64,000 nt of DNA from Mimachlamys varia (lineage: Eukaryota; Mollusca; Bivalvia; Pectinida; Pectinidae): positions 35,364,688 through 35,428,687 of the forward strand of contig OX392535.1 of assembly GCA_947623455.1 (NCBI GenBank), read 5' to 3'. The stretch's first letter is position 1. Each line of letters starts with the position of its first letter. The position numbers and the translations under genes were made by a program. Shown in pieces: positions 48,801 through 60,701 of this stretch. Below the pieces are notes generated by a model. That model was not told the DNA's origin. It saw only the letters and a program-made list of their open reading frames with translations, and did not search any database.

Positions 48801-51800
48801 ACTTGTTTCCAGCTCTTTTGTAAATATTTATTTGCAATAAAATATGTTTAAACTAAAGGGGTGAACGAGTTAGCTTTGTATGTTTTAGTTTTGCAACTGA
48901 AGAAATTGCTTATGGAATTCTTTGTTTAATAAGGATGTTATAATTAGATAATCATTTCTGCTTGAAACAAATATTTATGAACAATAACCAAGATGACATA
49001 ACATTAACAAATTATCAACTATTTTTTTGAGAGTAAAACTGCAACAGAACCAGACAAGGATTTGAACATGGATCCTTAGGTCAAAGTCTATCCACCTGAT
49101 TTATCTTATCAGTGCTACTACAAACCCTGGCTCAGTTATATCCAAATCAATCAATGGATGATAACTTTATGAAAATCTTTTAAAAATGGATTTCTTTAGT
49201 ATTCTGTGATAGTAAGAGAAAAAAAATGTTAATTTTTTTTTTTTTTTTTTTTACATGCAAAATTTCGACTCCATGATTCAAATTGGTACTCAAACTACGT
49301 GACATTTGATGCTGACGTTTTATTTCATTATTGCTATCAGGTTTCTACGCGGCCTTATCTCTGGGTTCCCTTACTTCATACCACATGCTTTAGACTTCAT
49401 CGAGTGTCTGAGGAACACCACACCTGACAGGTTTGTACTTTTGCGGGTCACCTGAGCTCAAGTGACCTAACTTGATTGCTTTCCGTTTGTGAACATCTGT
49501 CATGCGAATTTTTTTCTACATTTTCTTGTTTCTTCTCAAGAAGTAGTTGATTGAAATTTTTAGGTCACCAGAAGTTTGCTTAAATTTTGTTAAAGAAATT
49601 TAATATACAAACTAGCAATAGTAAGAATTTTAGTCTCAATTCAAATGTGCCCAATTTTCAGCCTCGGTCCAGATCTGTTTAAATGTTAAATTTATTTATT
49701 TTACAACAATTATGAAACAAGTTATACAACTTATATAAATCACTCTTGTTGCCCCGGATGAAAGCCCACGAGGGGTCTTATTGTGGGAGGAAACCGGAGT
49801 ACCTGGAGAAAACCCACATGGTCGGGCAGTTGACCACATATCTTTTCGTTACTGAATGATATCACCTCCAAATGATCTATATGACCCCATACCTTTTCAT
49901 GTTCGGTCGGAGAATCAAACCCCGGCCACCTTGGTGAAAAGCAAGTGGCTATCCTCTGCACCACCCAACCACCCAGATCTGTTTCTTTCATGTTCAACCA
50001 TTACAACCAAATGTGACCAACAATGATTAAACTTTAGATGTGGATACCAATACTTTACTGTGGTCACATTGAGTAATTACTTTTCTTGGATTGCATGAAT
50101 AGCATAATTTCTTTGGATAATCAAACAGCTAGGCCACGTGCCTTCAATTTTGTTCCAGGGGACATAGAGCAAAAGTGGGCATAACTCCAAACATATCCAG
50201 GATTGCGATGAATCTAAATCTATATCTAAATAATTTTTTTTTTCATCCAGAATAAATGGATGCTAAATTTTATCTCTAGGTTGGACTAATGCTGTATCTA
50301 GGAAATAAACCAATACATCTACATGTACTTAACAGTTGTTTGCATGTGTTAGTCACGGAACTCTTGTCACAATGTATTAAGTTCTTATAATTGCATAGCT
50401 TTTAGAAGAGGAGATGTGATACACTGTCTTCAACTGTGATATAATTTCCTCATGTGTATTTATATTTCTTGGGTAATCCATCTGACAACTTTGATTCTGC
50501 AGAATCTACAATACTATTAGACAGGTGTTGTTGTACTGATATACATATATTGGTATAAGAGGTCTTAGTCTGCCTGATAGCATTGGTGGTGCCTGTCAAT
50601 AGTTTCTCTTCCTGTTAATCCTCTAACATTGTTGGAGTAGCGTTGCTATAATATACTTTTGTCCTATATCAATGAAAAATAATAGAAACCCATAGTGTAA
50701 AAGTGGAATTGCTCGGGTGTGGAAATTTTTGCTTATTTTGCTGGCATTGAATATCCGTGAATATTTACAAACTCTCAAACATATTTAACACCCCTCAAAC
50801 TTTACAGTGTCTAATAGTATTATAGATACACAGTGTAAAATAGCATGACAGACAGCTCATACATTTCCACACCACAAACAGTTTATAGGCTGACTAAGTG
50901 GAAACTTCCTTGCACAAAAGTATATGAAACTTGTTCTTAATACTTGACAGCCCTGTGTACACAGAGATACTGAGTTTGCTCCACCACCAAGTGGTAACCA
51001 CACCCGCGGACCAGGCCTCAGCCTACTTCTATTTCTACCTCCAGGTCATGAAGAGTGCTTCTCTACGAACTGAGATTGAGCCAAAGGTCAGAATAAAAAA
51101 AAAATGATTTAAAATGCCTCTTTTGTGCATTTTGAAAAGTACAAGTTTAAGTTTCAGTGTTTGACTCTGTTTAAAACATAAAATTACAACCCTTTTACAT
51201 TTACAAAAGATACACTTTCAAGGATTTTAATGTAGCAGATATGTCAAGTATTGAAGTACCAGGTATGACAAGTAAGGTTCTCCTATCCGCACATGTATAT
51301 CTTAATAGTCAAAGTAGATGAGTACGTTTATTTGGGTCAGGATTCTGGGTAAGTGGACAGTATCCCCCATGTGCGACTCACATACTAACCAAGTTTCATT
51401 CACAGCACAGGTAGATTACATATGTGCTGTGACATTGAATAACAACTTCACCCAGTTACATTAATTTTACCAATTTTTAGGAAAGAAAGCCTGTTAACAG
51501 GGAGTCAGAAATTAGTCATATATTATCAGAATTTAATCAGACTAAACCAGAAAACTTTAAGAAAAATTTCACAAATCATGATGTTGAAAAAGAAATTGTA
51601 GAGTATTAAGTTAAGGAATTTGCATGAAACTGGGGCCTACAGGTTCTGTTCTGTAATATTTTACATTCGTTAAACTGGTTTAATATGTGTTTGTTTTTTT
51701 CAGTCCACTGTGAAGTTTCTGAGCTACTTGGCGGAACATTCTATCAGGATAGATGATGGTAGCTGGTTGCTAGGTAACGGGATCCTGTCAGTCATTCATA

Positions 51801-54800
51801 ATCTACTGGTGTGTCATGGTACAGAGGACCTGTACCTTGGTAAGCTGTTAAACATTCTGACCCTCACAATTTTGAAAAGAAGTTGCTGTCTGTGATTATA
51901 AAACTGAATCAAATGGAAGATATATAGACAGATCTGAGATTGTTTTTAAATATGCTGAAATTCTAAATAAAAAGTATTCAGAAATTTTGTCAACTTTGGA
52001 AAAGTATGTTCAATAAATATTCATTTTGAAGAATATATAGAATATACCTGGTTTTGTTAAGCTGAAATATCTTAAATTGTTTATCAACAGCTGTTTTTAA
52101 CGGTGTATTATTTATCAACAGCTGTGGGTGACTTGCTGTTCTACATGATGACATTCTACCGAGATATGGATGTTCGTGACAAATCATTGTTCCTGTATAA
52201 TCTGCTAACATCCTCTACAGACGAGAAGGTACAGTACATTATATCAGTCAAGGTAACACTCGCACTTCACGTTGAGAGTAATACATTAATGATGTCAGGT
52301 ATTGGTTACTGTTAATTTTGTTGGGGGAGGTATTGTACATGTGATATCCTTATGTTTGGTTTCTTCTTCTTTTATTGTTTTCCCTCCATCAAAAATGATG
52401 ATTATGGATAAGGTTGGATGCTTGACGCTATTAAAAATTGAAAGAAATTGTTATTTACAGTGAAGTGGTGTTTTATTTAGCAGAGCTTAAGGTGTGTGTC
52501 TGAGATCAACAAGGGCTGCATTGTGTATATGTGCCTTGAAGATCTCTAGTGTAGGGCATTGTACTGCTGCCACCAGGAGGAGGTTCCATTGTGTTATTGT
52601 GTGTGGGAAGAAGGAATATTTGTATGTGTCCTTGATGGTAGATAGGTGTCTGTATGTATAGGGGTGTGTTTGTCTTGTCCGATGGTCTGCTGGGTGTAAG
52701 ATAGTGTTTGGGTCTATTGCGACATGATGGTGAATGGTTTCTTTTTTATGTAACTACATCAAAATGTATCAAGTTGTTAGGTTTGAAATATTTGTAGTAC
52801 ATGTATTTTAGATTAGAGGACTGCTCCGAACAATGTCCAGTGCTCAAAGTGTCCATGAAGCTTTGTCGACAATTCTCCCAGGTATGTTTGTTTTTATTTA
52901 TTTTTTTTCATTGATAAAGATTTTTCTTTATGAAATTGAAAGCAAACACATCATGTTTGCTGAACATTAAAACACTCCCTTAATAAATGGTAATGTGGTC
53001 AAATACCTATCTTCAAGTGTAATTTTTGAAATCAGTGTTCCTCAAAAATTATAGCCTCTCCAAATTTCTTTAGTATCAAACTTTGACAAAATATGAATTA
53101 TTCATTATTGATTTATCACTGGCAATAAAAATTTGGACTTGAGACCAGAATTTGGGTTGGTGCATGAGAATAGTTTTATGGCCTGAGTGACAATTGCTAA
53201 ATTACTGCAAATGATTTGAGTTGAAGTGAGAGCAGTTTGTTTCCATTTGTACCTAGGAATAATACACGGAGGCCGAGATGTATTCGTATGGTCATACTGT
53301 TTTTACTGTAACAAATGTATTAACTCATTGCATAATGAAATATACAACATACTATATATTATGTCAGATAAGTCTTCTTAGGTGAATATTAACTGAAAAA
53401 AATTATGGCATTGCAGGTGCATTAGATAAGAACAAGGGTCAGATAATAGCGTTGGACATACCAATCTTCTCCTTAGAAAGGTAAGTCTAGTGAATCTAAT
53501 TGGATAAGATTCCTGACATTGGTTATTCATCGGAGGGAGGAGACTAGAGATATTGGGGGTTTTAGTCAGAAGTTGGATTAAACTGAGATTAATTTGAATA
53601 TTATATTTAGTTTGATTACTGAGGAAATGAAGGATATTTAGGGGAAATATTGATCTAATTGTACTGAATAAGTAATTTTCATTCATGCATATACGTTACA
53701 TTCAATTTAACCAGTATATTTGAAAATGAGTTGGATTCGGTTAGAAACTCCATTAACACCTTGTATAATATAACCTGTCTAAACCACCAGAAGTCACCAG
53801 GACCACATTATTGACTGGTTTACACAGGTGTCTGGTTTGTAGAGGTAGGATGTAAGCAAAGAGATGGAACCAAACAATGAAACTAAAATAGACTCAGATT
53901 AGATGGGGCCTGTTAAGACAAGTTATACATGCTATGTACTGGTACAGTATTTCTATTTACAAAAAAAAAAAAAAAATATAAATTTTTTTGAATGCAAGCA
54001 CAATACTGTATATGATCAGTTTGATGCAACTTTAGCAAGTTTATACAACTTGTTTTACCCTTTATTGAAAACAGGAAAGATTTAACAGCAGAAATAGACA
54101 AAACAGCTTTAGAGGAGGAACAATCAGAAGCAGATGGTAATCAAAGTTGTTTATTGCATTTCAAACAGATATTCATATAATACCTATTAAAGAGATTTTC
54201 ATATAATACCTATTAAAGAGAATTGCAGAGTTTATCATCCGTAAAAAATTCGACAAATCCAATATTTTCGAAATTTGAAATTTGAGACATTAATTTTAGA
54301 AATGTTTTACTGCTGTAAAATTCATGAGCTGAATTTGTCACCAGAATAAGGTTCTATTTTGATTTCCAGGTACTGTTGAAGACTACATAAAGAGACTACA
54401 GAAATGTTCCACCTTACTCACAGCCTCCTACAGTTTGTCACTGGTCAGTATTAATCATGTGTAAAGCTACAACATCAGTACATTGTTCCGTTAATGTTAA
54501 TTAGATGTCAATGGCATTCATGCTTGAAAATGTCGTAAACATGGAAATAACATAATAGATTTTATATATGTTGCCAGTACCCATTGAAACTTTGGCAAAA
54601 TAAGTACATTTACAGTATTCCAAGTTACATGAATATTCATAAAATAAAGTTGAAAGTTTTGTTTCAGACAAATGACAAGCTGGAGAAAGTATATGCTGTG
54701 ACTATCCACATACATACAGAAGATACACTAGACAAAGTCAAAGGTACACCATTTTAAGGGTGCATGACTCCTTACTGAGAAAAATTCACCTCCTTCCAAA

Positions 54801-57312
54801 AAAGAGTTCTCATTTTGTTTAAGTTTTCAAGAAACTGTACTACCGGTAAATACAATACCAGGTATCTGTTTTAATATGTTGGCATTCGTGATGGAGCTTA
54901 GAATGATCAGATATAGTAAGGTGAATTAAAGCTTGTTGAGGGTATTGACTGACAAAATAGTTACTTCATGTTTCATAAATGTTACATTCTTAAAGTAAAA
55001 AATAACTCAGGAATTAATCATTCCAAAATGTGTTTATAACTGTAAAATATCTTTTACATAATATTAATCTCTACACATATATTGTATATTAATGAATTAA
55101 ATAATATGTCTTACCTTGTATTTCAGACATGCACATTCCCAGATTAGAAAAGAAAGGTATGATATTTAAAAAAACAAATTTGTTTTCATAAATAAGAAAT
55201 GTACCACCAAAAAAATATTTTAAGTTAGAATTTAACCTATCAAAATATTTGATGCAAAGATATCTTCTATTTACTTTCAATTCAAACAGAGGGTTCTGTT
55301 TGACATTTTTCTTATGATGGCTTTATATACTTCGTGTTAAAAATTTCACATATTGGATTTCAATTTTACATTTGGTACAGTGAATATTAATATTGCTCAA
55401 AACAAATATTTTGGTCATTTGTCAACAGGAAAATGTTATGAATATTGATTTCTGAATTTCAGAAAGTCACCTAGTTTCATTTACTATATTGCCAAGGAAA
55501 CCTCTCCCATGCCGATGTGGTGTGTGGTAAGTTAAAATATTCCTCTATTGGTTGGTTTCTAGTCCCCCACCAGGTTTTGCATTGTGTCTGTCCAGACTTC
55601 TGGCCTTTCTTCTGTTCTCTTGTCTCTATCATTGAAGTCATTGGAACTGCATCAAAAGTAGGTCACTCTGACCTACTTTTTTACCTTTGACCTACATTAA
55701 AAAAAGATTGTCCAGGCTCTATCTCACATACATCAAGTTACTGAAACTTCATATCTTCAAAGAAAAAGGTTATTAAGGCTCAGTATTATGCACTGCGAGC
55801 AGATTTGATCTTGACCTCAACTTTGTTGCAATTGAAGTTTAAATCTTATTTTACAATTGCAATTATCTATTCATTAATAAAGTTGTTTGAAAAAAGAATA
55901 GTGATACTAAGTCTTTAGTGTTTATATGTAAACAATAGTCAATAGATCACTGTGTACATATATTGAAACATATATTAAAAAATATTTGAATATTATAAGG
56001 GATGTAACTTTGATAGGAGAACAAAAAACCAAAAAACAATGATTTTTTTTTCTGACTGTCCAAGTTATATCACTGTATACTGGTAATGTTATTCTCCAAA
56101 GTAATATTCTTGTTTTTGCAGGATTGAGTTTCTGGATGGGAAGCAGACCTACAAGTGTCAAACAGAATCTGTGACCTTGACATTGGAGGATTTTATGTTG
56201 CCTCTACAGACCGACCTGTCAGGGGGCGGGGCATGTGACCTGTTTGACCTTATATGGCAGTGGTGTACAAACAACAATGACCAGGATGAGGGGTGAGATG
56301 TTTACAATATAAGTGCAATTGAATCCTGTTATCTCAAGCTCTTGAAACTCTTAATACTTTGTTTTATTTTGAATAATTTCTTCCATCCAAGCCGAATCTC
56401 TTCTCATCTTTAGAAAATAAAACTCTGATACCTGTTGATTCGAAACTGAAAACATGAAAAAGGGGATATCTTGATAATGGTTTCAACAGTGTAAATCAAA
56501 CATCAGAACATCAACTTCTTTGAATTCATAGAGATTGAATTTCATTTAGTCATTTCCATTCCTTGACACATTGTACAAACAAAATGCAAATACATTTAAT
56601 ATATTAGCAGCTGCATTCATACAACCTTGAAGACCACAGCAGTGGTGTTTATAACTAGTTTTTTGTTTGTTTTTGTGATGTAGAAATGTTCAAGGGATTG
56701 AGTCGGTGAAAGTTCTCAAGATGTCACTGTCAGAGTTCACAGAAAGGACCAATCAGAAGCTACATCGATATAAAGTATCCGACAGTAATACCACAGGTAT
56801 TCACATGAATATTGAAAATGAAATTCACAATAATCGTAAGATGGTTAATATCATATTGATATGGTCAGGAGTATGTTCATGTATTGTTGTAACACCAAAT
56901 GTACTTTTTTCTCTATGTCTTTTGAATATCCTTACTTGTTTTCCTCAATATTTTTAGTAGTTTTGAATTTAAAACATTTCATTTTTCTTCTCACAGTGAT
57001 TTTAATGTATCATTAAAACTAACATTTCATGTGAAGAAGTAAAAGATATAGTCTGAATTGTGACGTTTGAATGAATTGAATAAAACCTTTTTGACATTTT
57101 TATTTTGTCTCAAATTTAGAATTTTGAAGAAAAAAAAACAACATTTTCTATTTGCAGATCCTGCATCAGTGTTAAAGTTTGGGATTTTCCTGCCAACCAA
57201 GTATCATCTATTGCTGAGCTGTCGCGAGACAAATTCCAATGTTTGTGTATCCATGGCAACAGATTTTTATCCTATTCTTCCCTACATTGATGCATTTCTG
57301 ACAGACCTTTGA
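36830..57312 (+). CDS. AP5B1: AP-5 complex subunit beta-1, complete, 25 exons
   Basis: Large subunit of the AP-5 adaptor, which acts with SPG11/SPG15 on late endosomes. Exons: 36830-36943, 38707-38801, 41153-41282, 41738-41869, 42619-42731, 43524-43575, 44219-44374, 44845-44919, 46500-46637, 47265-47418, 48279-48432, 49341-49430, 50951-51086, 51704-51839, 52122-52228, 52812-52881, 53417-53480, 54075-54136, 54370-54443, 54668-54743, 55127-55156, 55463-55526, 56122-56292, 56684-56796, 57158-57312. Every junction is GT-AG and in phase, giving 886 residues (human about 878). Key similarity is residues about 225-330: VLTPSGLWHIVLSLVNFIHN, the LQREFEKEVLTEGEE block, then HPSLSPAHRLFVCHW, matching the human LLTP...HPALPPPTHLFYLHC region. 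The start SGLGDWERRL matches the human DAWAQRLGAFRA start. No transmembrane segment or signal peptide is seen; alpha-helical repeats fit an adaptin trunk. Confidence 0.93.
38870..38935 (+). repeat. tRNA-like fragment, probably a SINE remnant
   Basis: Contains a B-box-like GGTTCGAATCC preceded by a CTAG-closed stem-loop, but the acceptor and D arms are not convincing. It lies in an AP5B1 intron. Confidence 0.4.
39255..40866. mobile_element. Pearl-like (BIV160-type) nonautonomous element
   Basis: The left end has AGCCCACCATCATCAGATGG and then TCCG-rich tetranucleotide repeats (about 39,298-39,350). The core is a tandem array, and the right end has ATTTGATGGTGGGCGCC followed by TCTTGTTC. The order of conserved flank, tetranucleotide tract, about 160-bp tandem core and flank matches pearl/Helitron-type elements known from bivalves. 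It lies in AP5B1 intron 2. Confidence 0.8.
39391..40690. repeat. 155-bp tandem repeat core, nine units
   Basis: The motif TTTCTCAAATTTCATGTG or a close variant starts at 39391, 39546, 39701, 39856, 40011, 40166, 40321, 40476 and 40631, an exact 155-bp step each time. Units differ by substitutions but not by indels. Two alternating subtypes are visible (TTGGTTCACCTTGGTCCC versus TAGGTTCCCCTTGGTG). Confidence 0.97.
42865..43009. mobile_element. Short inverted-repeat element in AP5B1 intron
   Basis: The ends AAGGACTGACCACAAT and ATTGTGGTCATTCCTT pair. Inside, GTGTGCACTTTGCATAC and TATGCAAAAAAGTGCACAC form a second hairpin. About 145 bp, noncoding. Confidence 0.75.
45313..45815 (+). mobile_element. 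tRNA-derived SINE
   Basis: The head is tRNA-like, with an A box (TGGTCGAGTGGTTAACAC) and a B box (GGGGTTCGATCCCC) about 40 nt apart. The body is about 400 bp. The tail is AAAGCGCTTTAGAGTG ... GGGCGCTATAT with TATTATTATTA at the end. It lies in the AP5B1 intron between exons 8 and 9. The head closely resembles a Ser/Leu-type tRNA but has no proper acceptor end, so it is not a working tRNA. Confidence 0.85.
47451..47605. repeat. Interspersed repeat, copy 1
   Basis: About 150 bp sharing blocks (CCTTTGAAACC, GAGGGAGA, CGACTGAAAC, CATTTTATGTATC) with 47,971-48,123. GAGGGAGA-rich text of the same kind also occurs at about 44,990 and 47,700. It lies in an AP5B1 intron. Confidence 0.7.
47971..48123. 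repeat. Interspersed repeat, copy 2
   Basis: Same orientation as the copy at 47,451, about 520 bp away and diverged by many substitutions. Confidence 0.7.
49690..49974 (-). mobile_element. tRNA-derived SINE with shared central domain
   Basis: On the minus strand a tRNA-like head (GGTGGTGCAGAGGATAGC; B box GGGGTTTGATTCTCC) is followed by a central block TTTTCTCCAGGTACTCCGG and an AAAATAAATAAAT tail. The central block recurs in the SINE at 60,083-60,276. It lies in an AP5B1 intron. Confidence 0.8.
52487..52741 (-). pseudogene. 3' fragment of a second non-LTR retrotransposon
   Basis: The minus strand reads about 84 open codons ending in a stop at 52,487. It contains YKYSFFPHTITQWNLL and TLEIFKAHI, the usual extreme C-terminus of Jockey/CR1-type ORF2 proteins. 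The rest of the element is missing, as in 5'-truncated insertions. It lies in AP5B1 intron 15. Confidence 0.8.
55127..55156 (+). CDS. AP5B1: 30-nt exon of AP5B1
   Basis: Bounded by TTTCAG and GTATGA, phase 1 on both sides, encoding DMHIPRLEKK with its neighbours. Skipping it would keep the frame. Confidence 0.75.
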
Positions 57313-58095
57313 TGAATTGTTACCAATACCAGTATATATGTTATGGTTCTAAAAGGAATAAATTTATTGAATGGGACCAGCTCTGAGCTACTGTGTAATT
57401 CGGTGAGAATATTGGTTATAGTTTATAACAAGAAAGGGGATATTAATCACAAGACCATTTTCAGTACATGCATTTTCATTCCATGTTGGACACTCTCCTT
57501 ATATGAAAACCAGAAACACAGCTAGTGCTCACTGTCACAATTTTGTATTATGGATAATACAAAAAAATGTCTATGAGTTCTTTGTCACTAATGGATATTG
57601 ACAGATGGCTGGTGAAATATGAAAATGGTTTATTTTTCTGCTTCTGACCATAGCCATGGTATCAGAAACACGTTCAAGAACAACCTTGTGTATATTATTG
57701 TTGAGTTTTTTTAACAGATCATGCTACTGTTGTCTATTTCCAGTGATTGACACATTTTCTATCAATTTTCGAATTCTTGTATATAGGAATTGTTTTTTGT
57801 ATGAGAGGGCAGTGCAATAAAATTATTTATATTATTAACAGTTCAATTTTGTTGTTCTTACTTTATATCAAACCTAACAACAAGTTTTACCACGATAAAC
57901 CCGACAGGTCTAAGTCATCTTCAAAAAATCATAATTACGTTCTTAGTTAGTTACGAGTTTAACGCCTATGCAGACAACGATTTACATCGGAGTTTCGCCC
58001 GGCGTTAGAATGATGTTCTTTACCGGTACAAGTATATATATGACATGTGGTGGATCTTTATTATTCAAAAGAACACAATAAATGATAATGTATTG
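57313..58095 (+). terminator. AP5B1 3' UTR with candidate poly(A) signals
   Basis: AATAAA occurs at 57357-57362, 57816-57821 and 58077-58082 after the stop codon. Which one is used cannot be told from sequence. Confidence 0.5.
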
Positions 58096-59419
58096 CAGCA
58101 AGTCAGTAATGATTGTCTTTTTCTTCCAATGTATTTATATACATGTATATACATGTATACTAGATATTTGTTTTTATGAACAAAACATAAGTTCCCCTTT
58201 AATGAATTAAAAGTTACAACCAGGACAAGACTTTCCTGAAAACTAGTACTTGACCTTTGACCTTGAGGTCAAGGCCTCGGTGACCTCATGACAGTACAAT
58301 GTGCACCGTGTTTGGGTGATGCAGGTTAATCAGGATATCTTTTACTGGGCACTTATTTATTTGACCTTCGTGTTATTATTTGTGGACTACCTACTGCAAA
58401 ATTATAACATGCCAAATTATAGGTGATACAGTTTTACAGCAGGTTTCGTGAAGATATCTTTAATGGTTTAAAATTTACGGTCTAGACAAGCATGGGTTTT
58501 TTTGGCACTTACCAGTAGACCTAGGGTTCAAGATCTCAATGGGCGTATGACAATCCATTACACATCTGCTGTAGGTTAAACTGCAAGTTTCATGGAGATA
58601 TTTTTTAAGGGATAAGTCCACATTTACAGCCATAAGACTACATCATATTAACTAGATCAAGAACCAAAGGAGATGTAACAAGGGCCATAACTCTGTATAT
58701 AGACCTTATACTTAATTTTCAATATGCTTAACTCTGTCATTCCGAGCCATACTCTCTTATAAAGTTTGACAATGATACAATTCACTTGGTAAAAGAGTAT
58801 GTGAGTTATGTAAGCCAAGAGGCTATAACTATGTGTAAGACTCAACAGGTACTTCATTTGAATTGAGCAAAATTTAACAATTGTACAGTAGATAAATGTT
58901 AAACGATACACCTTGGGTGGCATTTGCATATCTGGTTCAACTAGTTTGTGTGTTTTTCCAATGTAATATATAGATGGAATAAATTATAAACCCTGGTGGA
59001 CCTGCAAATGTGTATGCAGGCTTTGCAGAGCTTTGTCAAGGCTTGCTGCAAAGCGGCATCAGTTAACTACCAGGTACCTGTTTTTGTAGTAGGTCAAACT
59101 TGATTTCATAAATGAACAATCTGGCCCAACTTTTTGGATCGAAATAAACCAATACAGCCTTTGGCAAAATGATGTAGTGAACGAAGGACCTCAACTCTTT
59201 AATACAGAGTGGAGATTTATTTGATGTGAGAGTGAATGATAAAGGATGCAGTAATAGTAGTTTCCATGACAATTTATTATTTCAAATATTCACAAATCTT
59301 TCCACACATTATCATTCTTTTCAAACATTGTCACTAATGTCTTGTTCATACACAACATGCTCACATATAAATTACAAAATGATATCAACAACTCAAAAGT
59401 CTGATATGATTGTTAAGTA
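58096..59419. other. Intergenic between convergent AP5B1 and TM2D3; repeat-like
   Basis: No gene. Contains TTGACCTTTGACCTTGAGG and AGGGCCATAACTCTG motifs typical of interspersed repeats; the latter recurs at 1,334. No complete element could be bounded. Confidence 0.45.
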
Positions 59420-59582
59420 CAGTAAAACCCCACTTACTCCAACCTGGTTTACTCGTATACCCTTCATTTGTCGAACAGTTTGTTTAGTACCGCCTGAGTT
59501 CATAAATATTCAATCAACATCAAATACCATATGTCTTCCTTGATCTGGTCCCCCACGAGTTCAAGTAAGTGGGGTTTTAACG
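59420..59582. mobile_element. MITE with CAGTAAAACCCCACTTA ends
   Basis: The termini CAGTAAAACCCCACTTA and TAAGTGGGGTTTTAACG are inverted repeats around about 160 bp. CAGT-AAACCCC ends resemble those of pogo/Tc1-type elements. Confidence 0.75.
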
Positions 59583-60082
59583 TATTTCAATGGCTAGCAT
59601 TTTGAATGGATTTTGACCATTCAGAAATGGCACAATACTATTTCAATGTTACCAGGAACATACAATGTGTGTCAGTGCTTGCACTACACCACACAACTTC
59701 CATCTACACCAACACAAACTAAATTAATAAGCCGCTCGGCTCCCGCTGAGAGCCACATGAAATTCATCGATATAATGCGCTACATTTACATAAACATTCA
59801 CTTCAAACTGCATAGTGCATATAACTGCTCAATTTCTTTTTCCCTCCATTCAGTACTTACAACATATTTCTCACTCACATATATACACTCTACTTCAAAC
59901 ATTCAGTTTAACCTTGCAAATCCAGACATTTCAAATATTATTTCCATATTCTTCCACTCAATAAAACAAGAATTTGGTTCTTGAATCTATGCATATGAGT
60001 GAACCGATATGCTTTTGTTTGTGCACCAGCTTTTTATAGCCTACACAAAATTTGAATAAATATTTTTTTTATTACCTGATAT
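59583..60082. other. Intergenic, nothing recognised
   Basis: The open frame at 59,613-59,984 has no recognisable domain and no splice context. AT-rich. Confidence 0.4.
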
Positions 60083-60276
60083 TTGGTTTGGTTTATTTTG
60101 TTTTACGTCCTACAAACAGCCATGGTCACTTAAGGATGTGCCAGGTTTTTGAGGTGGGGAAAAGCCGGAGTATCCAGAGAAAAACAACCAACCTACACGT
60201 GGGATTCAAACTCGCAACCCAGAGATGGAGGGCTAGTGGTAGAATGTCGGAACACCTTAACCACTGGCGGTGCCTT
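60083..60276 (-). mobile_element. tRNA-derived SINE, second copy of the shared-core type
   Basis: Minus-strand head CAGTGGTTAAGGTGTTCCGA with B box GAGTTTGAATCCC, a central block TTTCTCTGGATACTCCGG related to the SINE at 49,690, and an AAAACAAAATAAACCAAACC tail. Confidence 0.78.
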
Positions 60277-60701
60277 ACCAGATATCTATATCACACACCT
60301 GGAATATGTTTTATTCTGACAACCTCCTCTGTTGGTGGACTTATAACTCATTAACCCCTGAAGACACAATTAAACTCTTCCAATTCAAATGTTGGAATAG
60401 TTCATTTTGAAAGTTCAGGGTTAAATGTGATAAAGGAGTGTAGGACTAGTCTATGTAATTATGATTCAGTTGTCAAAAAACGAGGGAGGGAGTCTGATGG
60501 TTAGGCATGATCAACAAATGTGACCCCAAAAAGTTAAAAAATTCAGTGAGTTTTCTGAATATTTCAATAATGACTCCCTGCACAGACCTGATGAAGAAAT
60601 CATCAAAAATATTTGTAATGTTTTTTAAACATTAATGTCTGAGATCATTAACCTTATCAAGTACAGATAACTCTTTCTCTTTTTGCCCGTTACAGATTTT
60701 G
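60277..60701 (-). other. TM2D3 3' UTR and flank
   Basis: Follows the TM2D3 stop codon on the minus strand. No gene was seen, and no poly(A) signal could be assigned with confidence. Confidence 0.4.

Noticed and set aside
59226..59984. Two plus-strand frames over 100 codons
   Set aside because: No domain or splice context; the first overlaps an inverted-repeat element.
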